Of a stretch of 64,000 nt of DNA, positions 1 to 9,146 are shown piece by piece. A program made the translations under genes and the position numbers. The DNA is from Massilia aurea. Its GTDB lineage: Bacteria > Pseudomonadota > Gammaproteobacteria > Burkholderiales > Burkholderiaceae_D. The stretch covers positions 124,001-188,000 of the forward strand of contig NZ_JACHBX010000002.1 in assembly GCF_014200505.1 (NCBI RefSeq). Reading direction: 5' to 3'. The number at the start of each line of letters is the position of its first letter. Position 1 is the first letter of the stretch. The notes under the pieces are model-generated. The model was given only the letters and a program-made list of their open reading frames with translations. It had not been told where the DNA came from and did no database searches.

Positions 1-52
1 ATGCGCCGGCCGCGCCCTGTCACGCTGGACAAGGCCGCGGCAGCGTAAAAGT
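1..52. other. Left edge, unassigned
   Basis: This short stretch ends four bases before the queC stop codon. On the plus strand a frame opens at base 1 and stops with TAA at 46-48, reading a short tail ending in KAAAA. It could be the C-terminus of a gene converging on queC, but 15 codons are too few to tell. No other signal is visible. Confidence 0.2.
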
Positions 53-760
53 CTAGCGCGCCACGTACTGCGCGTAACCCCGCGCACGCAAGGCGCAGGC
101 CGGACACGTGCCACAACCGTGGCCCCAGGCGTGCGCCTCGCCCCGCTCACCCAGGTAGCAGGTGTGCGTATCGAAGCGGATCAGATCGACCAGCGCTGCG
201 CCACCCTCCTGCTCCGCCAGTTCCCAGGTCTGGGCCTTGTCGATCCACATCAGGGGCGTCTCGACCTTGAGCCTGGTGGCCATGCCGAGGTTCAGCGCTA
301 CCTGCAGCGCCTTCATGGTGTCGTCGCGGCAGTCCGGGTAGCCCGAGAAATCCGTCTCGCACATCCCGCCCACCAGCACGTTCAGCCCGCGCCGATAGGC
401 CACCGTGGCAGCCACCGTCATGAACATCAGGTTGCGGCCCGGGACGAACGTATTCGGCAAGCCGTTTTCCTGCATCTCGATCGCGACATTGCTGGTCAGT
501 GCGGTGTCGGAGATTTTGGAGATCAGGGACAGGTCGATCATGTGATCCTCGCCCAGGCGCGTGTCCCAGTCGGGATTGAGCGCGCGCAGCTTGGCCAGAA
601 CGCCCGGGCGCACGGCCAGCTCGATCGCATGGCGCTGGCCATAATCGAAGCCGATCGTCTCGACCCGCGCATAGCGCTGCAGTGCCCAGGCCAGGCACGT
701 GGTGGAGTCTTGGCCGCCACTGAACAGGACGAGCGCGGTATCGGTAGAGAGGATGGTCAT
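53..760 (-). CDS. queC: 7-cyano-7-deazaguanine synthase QueC
   Basis: Cytosolic enzyme that uses ATP and ammonia to convert 7-carboxy-7-deazaguanine to preQ0, the precursor of queuosine in tRNA. The 235-residue product opens with a PP-loop (SGGQDS, residues about 14-19), keeps FVPGRN in the middle and ends with the zinc cysteine cluster CGTCPAC. Its length is normal for the family. The frame stays open for 44 more codons upstream, but homology begins at the ATG at 758-760, so that start is chosen. It is divergent from tamA, with 172 bp between them, and no preQ1 riboswitch is evident there. No other que genes lie in the window. Confidence 0.95.
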   Translation of the reverse strand: MTILSTDTALVLFSGGQDSTTCLAWALQRYARVETIGFDYGQRHAIELAVRPGVLAKLRALNPDWDTRLGEDHMIDLSLISKISDTALTSNVAIEMQENGLPNTFVPGRNLMFMTVAATVAYRRGLNVLVGGMCETDFSGYPDCRDDTMKALQVALNLGMATRLKVETPLMWIDKAQTWELAEQEGGAALVDLIRFDTHTCYLGERGEAHAWGHGCGTCPACALRARGYAQYVAR

Positions 761-932
761 GGTAGTAAAAGAAGGTAAAAGGCAGGGGTCAACCGTCAAT
801 TCTGGCACAGATCGCGGGCACCGTGGCCGATAACGCCGTGTTTGTCCAGACGCGCGCGCGCAACATTTCACGTCCGCCATCGACTTTGCCAATCAGTTAA
901 GATGCGAACGAGTCACCCAATGGAGCGTCACG

Positions 933-2810
933 TTGTCACGATCGAATCCCCACCCGCGCAAGGGTCCCCGCCAGCGCACACTTACTCCGCTGTTGCAACG
1001 CTCCCTGCTGGGTGTCGGCGCATTCGTGTTTGCCACCACTGTCTATGCGCAAAGTACGACGGGCGTCGATTACACGGTGCGCATCGACGCACCGCGCGCG
1101 CTCGAGACGCTGCTTGAAGAGAATCTCGACCTGATGCGTTGGCGCGGCAATTCGCGCGTCGACATCGACCAGCTGCAGCGCCTGGTCAAAGAAGCGCCGG
1201 CGCAAGCCACCAGCCTGATCGCCACCGAAGGTTATTACTCACCAAAAGTCTCGGTTGGCCTGGATACCAGCGGCGCACGGCCGGTCGCGCGCGTGATTGT
1301 CGATCCGGGTCAGCCGGTGCTGGTCGGCGACGTCGATCTGGTGTTGCAGGGCTTTGCTGCCTTTGAAGAAGGCGGCGCCCCGTTCGACGCCGGCGCCCTG
1401 CGCAACCGCTGGACGCTGCCGGTGGGTAGCCAGTTCCGCCAGTCCGACTGGGAAGGCGCCAAGAAAGGTCTCGTGCGCGACATCGCGCAAAGCCGCTTCC
1501 CGCGCGCACGCCTGGTCGAAACCAGCGCAACCGTCGATCCGGATTCGCGCCGCGCGCTACTGCGCGTGGTGATCGATTCGGGCCCCGAGATGCGCTTCGG
1601 GAATCTGCGTATCCGCGGCCTGAAACGTTATCCGGCCGAGGTCATCACCAACCTCAACAAGATCAATCCGGGCGACCAGTACAGCGAAGCCGCGCTGCAG
1701 GCGCTGCAATCGCGCGTGCAGGACACCGGCTACTTCGCGAGCGTCGAAGTCAGCGCCGACATGCGCGCCGTGCTCAATGCCGAAATCGCCGACATCAAGG
1801 AAGACGCCGACAGCGACGCCAACCCGGCCACACCCGAGCCGGCGACCGGCCCGACCACACTGCCGGTGATCGTCAACGTCACCGAAAACAAGCAGAAGAA
1901 CGTCGAGGCCGGCGTGGGCTTTTCGACCGACACGGGCGGCCGCGCGCAGTTGAGCTACGACGACCTGAACGTGTTCGGCAAGCGCTTGAAGACTGACCTG
2001 ATCTACGAACAGAAGCGCCAGACCGCCAAGGGCGAACTGTTCTGGCCAACCACGGCCAAGGGTTACAACGACAGCATCAGCGCCGGTGTCGAACGCGAAG
2101 ACCTGCGCGGCGAACTGACCACGCTGGCCAGCGTCGCCGCGCGCCGTGCCTGGGGTTCGCCGCTACTGGAACAAAGCGTGACGCTCGAAGCGCTGACCGA
2201 AGAACGCGAAGTCGAGGGCCTCGAACCCACCCGCACCAAGAGCCTGCCGCTCACCTACAGCATCACGAAGCGCAAGCTCGACAGCCTGATCCTGCCGACC
2301 AACGGCTATGTGGTCAATGCGCAGCTTGGCGGCGCCGTGCTGCCGATCCTGACGGACGAAAAATTCCTGCGCATGTACCTGCGCGGCATCTACTACAAGC
2401 CGCTGGGCCCGGCCGGCACGCTGATCCTGCGCGGCGAAACTGGCGCCGTGGCCTCGAAAGAGAAGCTCGGCGTGCCGAGCACCTTCCTGTTCCGCGCCGG
2501 CGGCGACCAGTCGGTGCGCGGCTACGGCTATCAGGAACTGGGCGTGCAGGAAAACGGCGCCACCGTCGGCGGGCGTTACCTGGCCACCGCCAGCGCCGAA
2601 TACCAGTACTGGTTCAAGCCGCCCTGGGGCGTGGCCGTGTTCTATGACGTCGGCAATGCCGCCGACAAGTTCGGCGACCTCAATCCCAAGTCGGGCTATG
2701 GCGTGGGCGCGCGCTGGCGCAGCCCGGTCGGTCCGATCAATGTCGACCTGGCCTACGGCCACGCGGTGCGCAAGGCGCGCCTGCACTTCTCACTCGGATT
2801 CACGTTCTGA
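933..2810 (+). CDS. tamA: Outer-membrane assembly factor TamA (Omp85 family)
   Basis: Outer-membrane half of the translocation and assembly module, which helps insert autotransporters and other outer-membrane proteins and, with TamB, contributes to envelope lipid homeostasis. The 625-residue protein has a basic N-terminus and signal peptide with cleavage probably after VYAQ (about residue 40). POTRA-like repeats follow (for example GPEMRFGNLRIRGLKRYP). The C-terminal Omp85 beta-barrel carries the lid-loop-like GGDQSVRGYGYQELG and ends in FSLGFTF, a typical barrel end with a terminal phenylalanine. It is translationally coupled to tamB, with stop and start overlapping by one base (TGATG). Confidence 0.92.
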   Translation: MSRSNPHPRKGPRQRTLTPLLQRSLLGVGAFVFATTVYAQSTTGVDYTVRIDAPRALETLLEENLDLMRWRGNSRVDIDQLQRLVKEAPAQATSLIATEGYYSPKVSVGLDTSGARPVARVIVDPGQPVLVGDVDLVLQGFAAFEEGGAPFDAGALRNRWTLPVGSQFRQSDWEGAKKGLVRDIAQSRFPRARLVETSATVDPDSRRALLRVVIDSGPEMRFGNLRIRGLKRYPAEVITNLNKINPGDQYSEAALQALQSRVQDTGYFASVEVSADMRAVLNAEIADIKEDADSDANPATPEPATGPTTLPVIVNVTENKQKNVEAGVGFSTDTGGRAQLSYDDLNVFGKRLKTDLIYEQKRQTAKGELFWPTTAKGYNDSISAGVEREDLRGELTTLASVAARRAWGSPLLEQSVTLEALTEEREVEGLEPTRTKSLPLTYSITKRKLDSLILPTNGYVVNAQLGGAVLPILTDEKFLRMYLRGIYYKPLGPAGTLILRGETGAVASKEKLGVPSTFLFRAGGDQSVRGYGYQELGVQENGATVGGRYLATASAEYQYWFKPPWGVAVFYDVGNAADKFGDLNPKSGYGVGARWRSPVGPINVDLAYGHAVRKARLHFSLGFTF

Positions 2811-5800
2811 TGGATACACCTGAAAACACCCCGGCGCCGACGCCTGATCAACCCCAGACCAACCAACGCCGCTGGCCACGCCGCGTCGCGATTGGCCTTG
2901 TCGCCACCGGCGTCATCGTCGGCGGCACGCTCTGGTACCTGGGCCGCGAAACCACGCTGCAGATGATCGCCCAGCGCGTTGCCAGCGCCACAGGCGGCAA
3001 GCTCACCCTCACGGGCGTGAGCGGCACCTTGTACGGCAAGATGCACATTGAACGCCTGATCTGGCGCACCGACGAACAGATCGTCACCGCCAACAAGATC
3101 GACATCAACTGGTCGCCGGGCCAGGTGCTGTCGGGCGGCATCCTGATCGACCAGCTGTGGGCCGCCAGCGTGCGCATGCAGACGCTGAAGGAAACCGACG
3201 AGCCGTCCGTACTCCCAACCAGCCTGGCGCCGCCATTCCGCATCGAGGTCGACGACGCTCGCCTGGCCAATATGACGATGGTGAACATCGGCGGCGCCGA
3301 AACGCGCATCGACAATATCCGCGTGCGGGCCAAGGGCGACAAGCGCAGCTGGGTCGTGCAGAACGCGACGGCGGCCACGCCATGGGGCCAGGTCGCCGCC
3401 AAAGCCACTGTCGGCGCGGCCCGGCCCTTCAAGATCGACGCGGCAGGCAGCCTGACGCAATCGCAGGCCAGCGCCGGCGCACGCGCCGCGCAGTTGCAGA
3501 TCAAGGTTGGCGGCGACATCCAGAACGCGACGCAGATCGACGCCACCGGCACTGCCGGACGCGCCATCGGCGACGCCCACTTCACGCTCGCGCCGTACGC
3601 CGAGATCCCGCTGCGCGCGCTGCGCATCAATGGCCGTAACGTCGATCCGGGCTTCTTCAACCCTGCCCTGCCGACCGCGGACCTCACCTTCGCGGTGGCC
3701 GGCAAGCTGGATGAACAACGCAATATCAGCGGCAGCGTCGACATCACCAACACGGGGCCGGAAGGCACGATCGACCAGCAACGCCTGCCGCTGCGCGCAG
3801 CGCGCGGGCAACTGGGCGGCAACCTGTCAGCGCTGAACGTCTCGAACGTGCTGCTCGACTTCGGCGCGGCCGGCACATTCACCGGCACCGGCGGCGTGCA
3901 GCGCACCAAGGACGAAGAAGGCATCGGTACCGCGCGCTTTGCTCTGCACACCGACCGCTTCAACTTGCGCGAAGTGCATTCGGCCATGAAGCCGACGGCG
4001 ATCAAGGGCGATATCGCGGTCACCAACGAAGCGACGCGCCAGACGCTCGAGGCGAACCTGATCGACGCGGGCCTGCGCCTGACGGCGCTGGCCACGCTGG
4101 AAAACAATGTGGCCACGCTGCGTGAGGCGACGCTGCGCGCCGGGCGCGGCAGCATCACGGCCAGCGGCACCATGAACCTCGAAGGCGACCAGGCGTTCAA
4201 GGCCACGGCCAACGCCAGCCGCTTCGACCCATCTGAATTCGGCGACCTGCCGGCGGCCGACATCAACGCCACGGTCAATGCTGCCGGTGTTCTGACGCCC
4301 GCGTGGAAGGTCGACGCCGACTTCGCCGTACGCCAGAGCCGCCTGATGAACCAGCCGCTCAGCGGCAAGGGCAAACTCACGGCCGACGCCAAGCGCTTTG
4401 CCGGCATCGACGCCAACCTGGCGCTGGGCCAGAACACGGTCGACCTGAAAGGCGCGTTTGGCGGCGCGGGCGACCGCCTGCAATGGCGCCTGGACGGCCG
4501 CCAGCTCGCCGCCGTGCGCGCCGACCTGTATGGCGCGGTGGTGGCCAACGGTGTCGTCACTGGCACCATGGCGGCGCCGCGCACGACGTTCGATGTCAAC
4601 GCGCGCAACCTGGGCTGGGTCGACGCCCAGCGCAAGAACAACAGCGGCGTCGTGCGTGCCCAGGGTGAAGCCTGGCTGGGCGGCCCCGAGGATGCACGTG
4701 TGGTCGAAGTCAAGGCCACCGGCGCGACCGAACGCTTCAACCCGGCCGCCTTCGGTTCGCCGCTCGCCGGCAATATCAACTCGACCTTTACCGGCAGCGG
4801 CCGCGCCGGCACCGACTGGCGCGGCGCGCTCGACCTCAAGGTGGTCGATTCGACGCTGGCCAATTCGCCGTTCTGGGGCCATGCGCGCCTGGCGGCCGAC
4901 CGCCGCCACGTGTCCGACGCCAACGTCGACCTGCACGTGGGGCCGAACGTCATCGCCGCTACCGGCAGCTTCGGCGCCGCGCGCGATGCGCTTAACTGGC
5001 GCATCGATGCGCCGCAACTGGCCGCATTCGGTCCCGAGTACGGCGGCGTGCTGCGCGGCTCGGGCGTCCTGTCCGGCACTGCCGACACGCCATCGCTCAC
5101 GGCAACCATCGCGGGTCAGAACCTGCGCGCCATGGGCACGCACACGGTGCGCTCACTCAAAGCCAGCGCCAACCTCGGTTCCGGTCGCGGTGCAAGCGAC
5201 CCACTGGTAACCGATGTCGAAGTACTTGACTACGTCAACGGCGATACGCGCGTGGCGTCCGTACGCCTGAAAACCGACGGCACCCGCGGCGCGCACACGC
5301 TGCGCCTGTCGGCACTGGGCGATGCGTTTGACGCCAATGCCGAACTGCGTGGCGCCTTCTCGAAGGACACCTGGAGCGGCACGCTGGCCGCGCTGCAAAA
5401 CCGTGGCCGCTATGCGATGAACCTGCAAAAGCCGGTGCCGTTGACGATCGGCGCCGCACCCGGCGGCGGTCTAGCCGGCCTGGCCAGCCCGGAGCGCATC
5501 GCCTTCAATGGCGCCGTGATCGCCCTGCCGAACGGCAGCATCACGGTCGACGCACTGACCAAGGACGGCCCGCGCTGGGCCAGCCGCGGCCATGCCGACA
5601 ATGTGCCGCTGACGTACCTGGCGCAGTTCTCGCCAGCACTGGCCGACAATGCGCGCGGCGACCTGACGCTGGGCGCGGCCTGGTCGGTCGACATGCGCGC
5701 GCCGCAAGCGCAAGGCGCCGCGCCTTCGCTGGCCGGCAATGTGCGCGTGTTCCGCGAAAAGGGCGACGCCATCGTCGGTGGCGACACGCCCGTGCCGCTT

Positions 5801-7261
5801 GGCCTGCGCCAGCTGGAAGCGCGCGCCGAAGTGGTGGGCAGCAGCCTGCGCGTGAACCTGGACCTGGACGGCGCCCGCACCGGCGTGGCCAAGATCGACG
5901 CCAACGCGCAGATGATCAACGGCCGCCTGGAGAGCGCAAGCCCGCTGCGCATGACGGCCAATGCCAATATCCCGTCGATCGCCTGGCTCGCGGCACTGGC
6001 CGGCCAGCCGGGCCTCGAACTCGACGGCGCGCTGCGCGTAGCGATGACGGGTGGCGGCACGATCGGCAAGCCGAGCCTGAACGGCAATCTCGATGGCGAC
6101 AAGCTGGGCGTGCGCTGGGCTGAACAAGGCGTGAACCTGCGCAACGGCGAACTGCGCGCGCTGCTTGGCGGCGACCAGCTGCGCATCGAGAAGCTGTCGT
6201 TCCAGGGCCGTCAGGGCGGCGCCGCCGCGAGTGGCTACGTGCGCTTTGCCGATGGCGCGCCGACGATGGACATTCGCCTGAACATGGACAGGCTTGAAGC
6301 CCTGTCGCGCCCGGATCGCACCGTGATCCTGAGCGGCCAGGCATCGCTCGTGCGTGACGCCAGCCGCTTCGCACTGGAAGGCAAATTCCGCGCCGACCGC
6401 GCTCTGATCGAATTCGCGCCGCAAGGCACGCCGACGATCTCGGACGACGTCATCGTGCTGGGCCGCGCCACCACCAAGCCGACGCCGAAGACCAATGAGA
6501 AGGAAGTGCCGCTGACGGTGGACCTCGCGGCCGACCTGGGCGACGACTTCCACATCCGCGCGATGGGCATCGACGCCTACCTGGCCGGCACCGCCCGCGT
6601 GCGCATGACGGGCAGTGGCCAGCCGCGCATCAACGGCACCATCCGCGCGCTGAACGGCACCTACGCCGCGTATGGCCAGAACCTGTCGATCGAACGCGCC
6701 GTGATGACCTTCAGCGGCCCGTACGACAACCCGTCGCTCGATATCCTCGCGGTGCGCAAGCGCCCTGAGGGCGAGCAGCTGTCCGAAACCAACGTCGAAG
6801 CCGGCGTCCAGGTCCGTGGCACCGCGCAATCGCCGACGGCGCGGCTGGTGTCGACGCCGAACGTGTCCGACAGCGACAAGCTGTCGTGGCTCGTGCTGGG
6901 CCAGGGTATGGAAGCGGCCAGCGGCGACCAGAAAGGCGTTCTGACAGCAGCTGCCAGCGCCCTGCTGGGCGGCAGCGGCGGCACCGGCGGCATTCAGTCG
7001 AAGATCGCCAACTCGCTCGGCGTGGATGAACTGGGCCTGAAACAGGGCGCTAACGGCGGCAGTGGTTCGGGACTGGAAAGCACCGTGGTCACGGTCGGCA
7101 AGCGCATTTCGCAGCGCGCTTACCTGAGCTTCGAGCAAGGCACCAGCACCGCATCGAGCCTGGTGCGCCTGCGCTACAAGCTCACGCCGCGCATCTCGCT
7201 GCAGTTCCAGACCGGCACCAACAGCGCCCTCGATATCCTCTATTCGTGGGCGTTTGACTGA
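2810..7261 (+). CDS. tamB: Translocation and assembly module protein TamB
   Basis: Inner-membrane-anchored periplasmic protein that spans to TamA; the family (AsmA-like, formerly DUF490) is linked to outer-membrane protein assembly and to phospholipid transport. The 1483-residue product has one N-terminal membrane anchor at about residues 27-46 (after RRWPRR). A very long repetitive beta-rich region follows, then the conserved C-terminal TamB domain (NGTYAAYGQNLSIERAVMTF, later LSWLVLGQGME). The end, IQSKIANSLGVDELGL then LDILYSWAFD, is typical of the family. It is co-transcribed with tamA. Its stop lies 6 bp from the stop of the convergent gene downstream. Confidence 0.93.
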   Translation: MDTPENTPAPTPDQPQTNQRRWPRRVAIGLVATGVIVGGTLWYLGRETTLQMIAQRVASATGGKLTLTGVSGTLYGKMHIERLIWRTDEQIVTANKIDINWSPGQVLSGGILIDQLWAASVRMQTLKETDEPSVLPTSLAPPFRIEVDDARLANMTMVNIGGAETRIDNIRVRAKGDKRSWVVQNATAATPWGQVAAKATVGAARPFKIDAAGSLTQSQASAGARAAQLQIKVGGDIQNATQIDATGTAGRAIGDAHFTLAPYAEIPLRALRINGRNVDPGFFNPALPTADLTFAVAGKLDEQRNISGSVDITNTGPEGTIDQQRLPLRAARGQLGGNLSALNVSNVLLDFGAAGTFTGTGGVQRTKDEEGIGTARFALHTDRFNLREVHSAMKPTAIKGDIAVTNEATRQTLEANLIDAGLRLTALATLENNVATLREATLRAGRGSITASGTMNLEGDQAFKATANASRFDPSEFGDLPAADINATVNAAGVLTPAWKVDADFAVRQSRLMNQPLSGKGKLTADAKRFAGIDANLALGQNTVDLKGAFGGAGDRLQWRLDGRQLAAVRADLYGAVVANGVVTGTMAAPRTTFDVNARNLGWVDAQRKNNSGVVRAQGEAWLGGPEDARVVEVKATGATERFNPAAFGSPLAGNINSTFTGSGRAGTDWRGALDLKVVDSTLANSPFWGHARLAADRRHVSDANVDLHVGPNVIAATGSFGAARDALNWRIDAPQLAAFGPEYGGVLRGSGVLSGTADTPSLTATIAGQNLRAMGTHTVRSLKASANLGSGRGASDPLVTDVEVLDYVNGDTRVASVRLKTDGTRGAHTLRLSALGDAFDANAELRGAFSKDTWSGTLAALQNRGRYAMNLQKPVPLTIGAAPGGGLAGLASPERIAFNGAVIALPNGSITVDALTKDGPRWASRGHADNVPLTYLAQFSPALADNARGDLTLGAAWSVDMRAPQAQGAAPSLAGNVRVFREKGDAIVGGDTPVPLGLRQLEARAEVVGSSLRVNLDLDGARTGVAKIDANAQMINGRLESASPLRMTANANIPSIAWLAALAGQPGLELDGALRVAMTGGGTIGKPSLNGNLDGDKLGVRWAEQGVNLRNGELRALLGGDQLRIEKLSFQGRQGGAAASGYVRFADGAPTMDIRLNMDRLEALSRPDRTVILSGQASLVRDASRFALEGKFRADRALIEFAPQGTPTISDDVIVLGRATTKPTPKTNEKEVPLTVDLAADLGDDFHIRAMGIDAYLAGTARVRMTGSGQPRINGTIRALNGTYAAYGQNLSIERAVMTFSGPYDNPSLDILAVRKRPEGEQLSETNVEAGVQVRGTAQSPTARLVSTPNVSDSDKLSWLVLGQGMEAASGDQKGVLTAAASALLGGSGGTGGIQSKIANSLGVDELGLKQGANGGSGSGLESTVVTVGKRISQRAYLSFEQGTSTASSLVRLRYKLTPRISLQFQTGTNSALDILYSWAFD

Positions 7262-7267
7262 TCTGGC

Positions 7268-7780
7268 CTAGACAGCAGCGGGCAACCCTGCCCGCTGCTG
7301 TCCCACGGCGCCCGCCATGCGCGCCAGGCGGCCCAGCAGCACGCCGTTGAACACACCGAACACCAGGCAGATCGTCGCAGCCACCGCCAGCTGGTGCGCC
7401 AGCTGCGGCTGGATCACCAGCACGATCGATGTGATGTACTTGGTCAGAAAGATGGCCAGCATCAGGATCAATGGCATCACGCTGCCACGCACCAGCACGG
7501 AGGCCGGCGCAGTACCGGCTGCGATACGCGTGCGGCCGAATCGCCAGGCCAGCAGCATCGCCACTGCGCAGCCGGCACTCCAGGCGGCGATCAACGGCGC
7601 CCCCAGGTCGAATTTCAGCGCCATATCGTTCAGCGACAATCCCAGCATCACCAGCGGCAGGATCAGCATCCGGCGCAGCGTCAGTTCGCGATCGCGCATC
7701 TCGGCGACGCCGCGCCAGAGCAGGAACGCGAGGATGGCCCAGACATACAGGGGCGTGTGGGTCAGGATCTGGATCAGCAT
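7268..7780 (-). CDS. Small integral membrane protein, DUF6622-like
   Basis: A 170-residue membrane protein beginning MLIQILTHTPLYVWAILAF. About five hydrophobic segments are visible (residues about 8-22, 38-58, 65-82, 100-120, 130-150), with short charged loops such as RGVAEMRDRELTLRR. It resembles small membrane proteins grouped as DUF6622 in Burkholderiales; I recognise the pattern, not a function. The frame is open 121 codons further upstream, but that part is low-complexity and lacks membrane character. The ATG at 7778-7780 has a GGAG 9 bases before it, so it is preferred. Its last codons contain a perfect 13-bp hairpin (7272-7301). Confidence 0.6.
   Translation of the reverse strand: MLIQILTHTPLYVWAILAFLLWRGVAEMRDRELTLRRMLILPLVMLGLSLNDMALKFDLGAPLIAAWSAGCAVAMLLAWRFGRTRIAAGTAPASVLVRGSVMPLILMLAIFLTKYITSIVLVIQPQLAHQLAVAATICLVFGVFNGVLLGRLARMAGAVGQQRAGLPAAV
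7272..7301. terminator. Perfect 13-bp hairpin at the tamB convergent end
   Basis: ACAGCAGCGGGCA, loop ACCC, then TGCCCGCTGCTGT: a perfect 13-bp stem starting 11 bases after the tamB stop. It lies inside the last codons of the opposing gene, where it encodes QQRAGLPAAV. No T-run follows on either strand, so it is terminator-like rather than a classical intrinsic terminator. Confidence 0.5.
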
Positions 7781-7925
7781 GGCAAACTCCGTGGCAGGTA
7801 GAAGGTGCATGCATTGTGCGGACACGCCGGGCGTCGCGGCATCCCGTGCGACGAAGTGGCTTCGGGCTGGCGCGAACTGCCTGCCACGCGGCGCGAACTT
7901 TGCGCTGGCCGGGTAGAATCTGGCC

Positions 7926-8246
7926 ATGGCAAGCAAACATCCCATCTTTCCCGGCCCACGCACCGCACGCGGCGCGGTACTCGCCGTCCTGTTGTCGAAC
8001 GCCGACCAGGCCGGCAGCGAACCGCTGCGCGGACGCGTGACGCTGGCCGCGATCGTGCGCGCGCTGAAGCGCAAGTACCACTGGCCGATCGAGACCACCA
8101 GCTTCCCGTCCAACGATATCGACGGGCGCGCCACCTGGGCCACCGTCTACAGCCTGCCGCAGGGTGTCATCGATACGGCGCTGGCTGGCAAGGGCAGTGA
8201 CTGGCTGCGCAGCACCCGCAGCGGCGGCGAGGCCGATCAGGCCTGA
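7926..8246 (+). CDS. Hypothetical protein, possible winged-helix fold
   Basis: A 106-residue basic protein that I do not recognise with confidence. The segment TLAAIVRALKRKYHWPIETT followed by a variable loop and WATVYSLP is reminiscent of small winged-helix proteins, in which a helix pair precedes 'IET...' and a beta-wing. This is only a pattern impression. It has no signal peptide or membrane segment. It ends 6 bp before the LysR gene start on the same strand, so the two may be co-transcribed. The start ATG is the first in frame; the upstream region is weakly purine-rich. Confidence 0.55.
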   Translation: MASKHPIFPGPRTARGAVLAVLLSNADQAGSEPLRGRVTLAAIVRALKRKYHWPIETTSFPSNDIDGRATWATVYSLPQGVIDTALAGKGSDWLRSTRSGGEADQA

Positions 8247-8252
8247 TCCCGC

Positions 8253-9146
8253 ATGGCCCGCGACAACATCAACGATATCCTCGTCTTCATCGCCGTTGCG
8301 CGCGAGCGCAGCTTCACGCGCGCCGCCGCCAAGCTGGGCATGAGCCAGTCGGCGCTCAGCCACATCGTGCGCGGGCTCGAGGAGCGCCTGGGCGTGCGCC
8401 TGCTCACGCGCACGACGCGCAGCGTCTCGCCCACTGAGGCGGGTGAGCGCCTGCTGCAGAACGTGGGGCCGCGGCTGGAAGAAATCGATGCGGAGATCAC
8501 GGCCATCACCGACCTGGGCGACAAGCCCGCCGGCACCGTGCGCATCACGGCCATTGACCATGTGATCGACACGGTGCTGTGGCCGCGCATCGCGCCGCTG
8601 CTGCCGCAGTATCCCGAGCTGCATATCGAAATCAGCTCGGACTACCGCCTGGTGGACATCGCGGCCGAGCGCTTCGACATCGGCGTGCGCCATGGCGACC
8701 AGGTAGAAAAGGACATGATTGCGGTGCGCCTGACGGCCGACGTGCCGATGCGGATCGTGGGCGCGCCCGCCTACTTCGCGCGCCAGCCGGCGCCGGCGTC
8801 GTTGCAGGATCTCATGACACACAACTGCATCAATCTGCGGCTGGCCAGCAGCGGCGGGCTGTATGCGTGGGAATTGCTGCATGATGGCCAGCCGATCGAG
8901 GCGCGCGTGCGCGGTCAGGCGGTGTTTACCAACGTTCATCACATGCTCGCTGCGGCGCTCGATGGCGTGGGCGTGACCTTCCTGCCCGAGAGCCTGGTCG
9001 CGCCGCATGTAGAGGCCGGGCGCCTGGTCAGCGTGATGGAAGACTGGTGTCCCAGCTTTCCCGGCCTGCACGCCTACTACCCGAGCCGGCGCCATTCATC
9101 GCGCGCACTGGGGCTCGTGATCGACGCGCTACGCTATACGGGTTGA
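8253..9146 (+). CDS. LysR-family transcriptional regulator
   Basis: A 297-residue DNA-binding regulator. The N-terminal winged helix-turn-helix (residues about 5-64) contains SFTRAAAKLGMSQSALSHIV and the typical ERLGVRLLTRTTRSVSPTEAG. Residues about 90-295 form the substrate-binding effector domain, with features of the group that often controls neighbouring MFS exporters or oxidoreductases (FDIGVRHGDQVEKDMIAVRL). Its 3' end overlaps the convergent MFS gene by 13 bp. That exporter is the natural candidate target, although LysR targets are more often divergent. The ligand is unknown. Confidence 0.9.
   Translation: MARDNINDILVFIAVARERSFTRAAAKLGMSQSALSHIVRGLEERLGVRLLTRTTRSVSPTEAGERLLQNVGPRLEEIDAEITAITDLGDKPAGTVRITAIDHVIDTVLWPRIAPLLPQYPELHIEISSDYRLVDIAAERFDIGVRHGDQVEKDMIAVRLTADVPMRIVGAPAYFARQPAPASLQDLMTHNCINLRLASSGGLYAWELLHDGQPIEARVRGQAVFTNVHHMLAAALDGVGVTFLPESLVAPHVEAGRLVSVMEDWCPSFPGLHAYYPSRRHSSRALGLVIDALRYTG

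Noticed and set aside
761..932. preQ1 riboswitch upstream of queC
   Set aside because: The 5' leader lacks the short hairpin plus A-rich tail of class I preQ1 riboswitches, and the gene makes rather than imports the ligand precursor.
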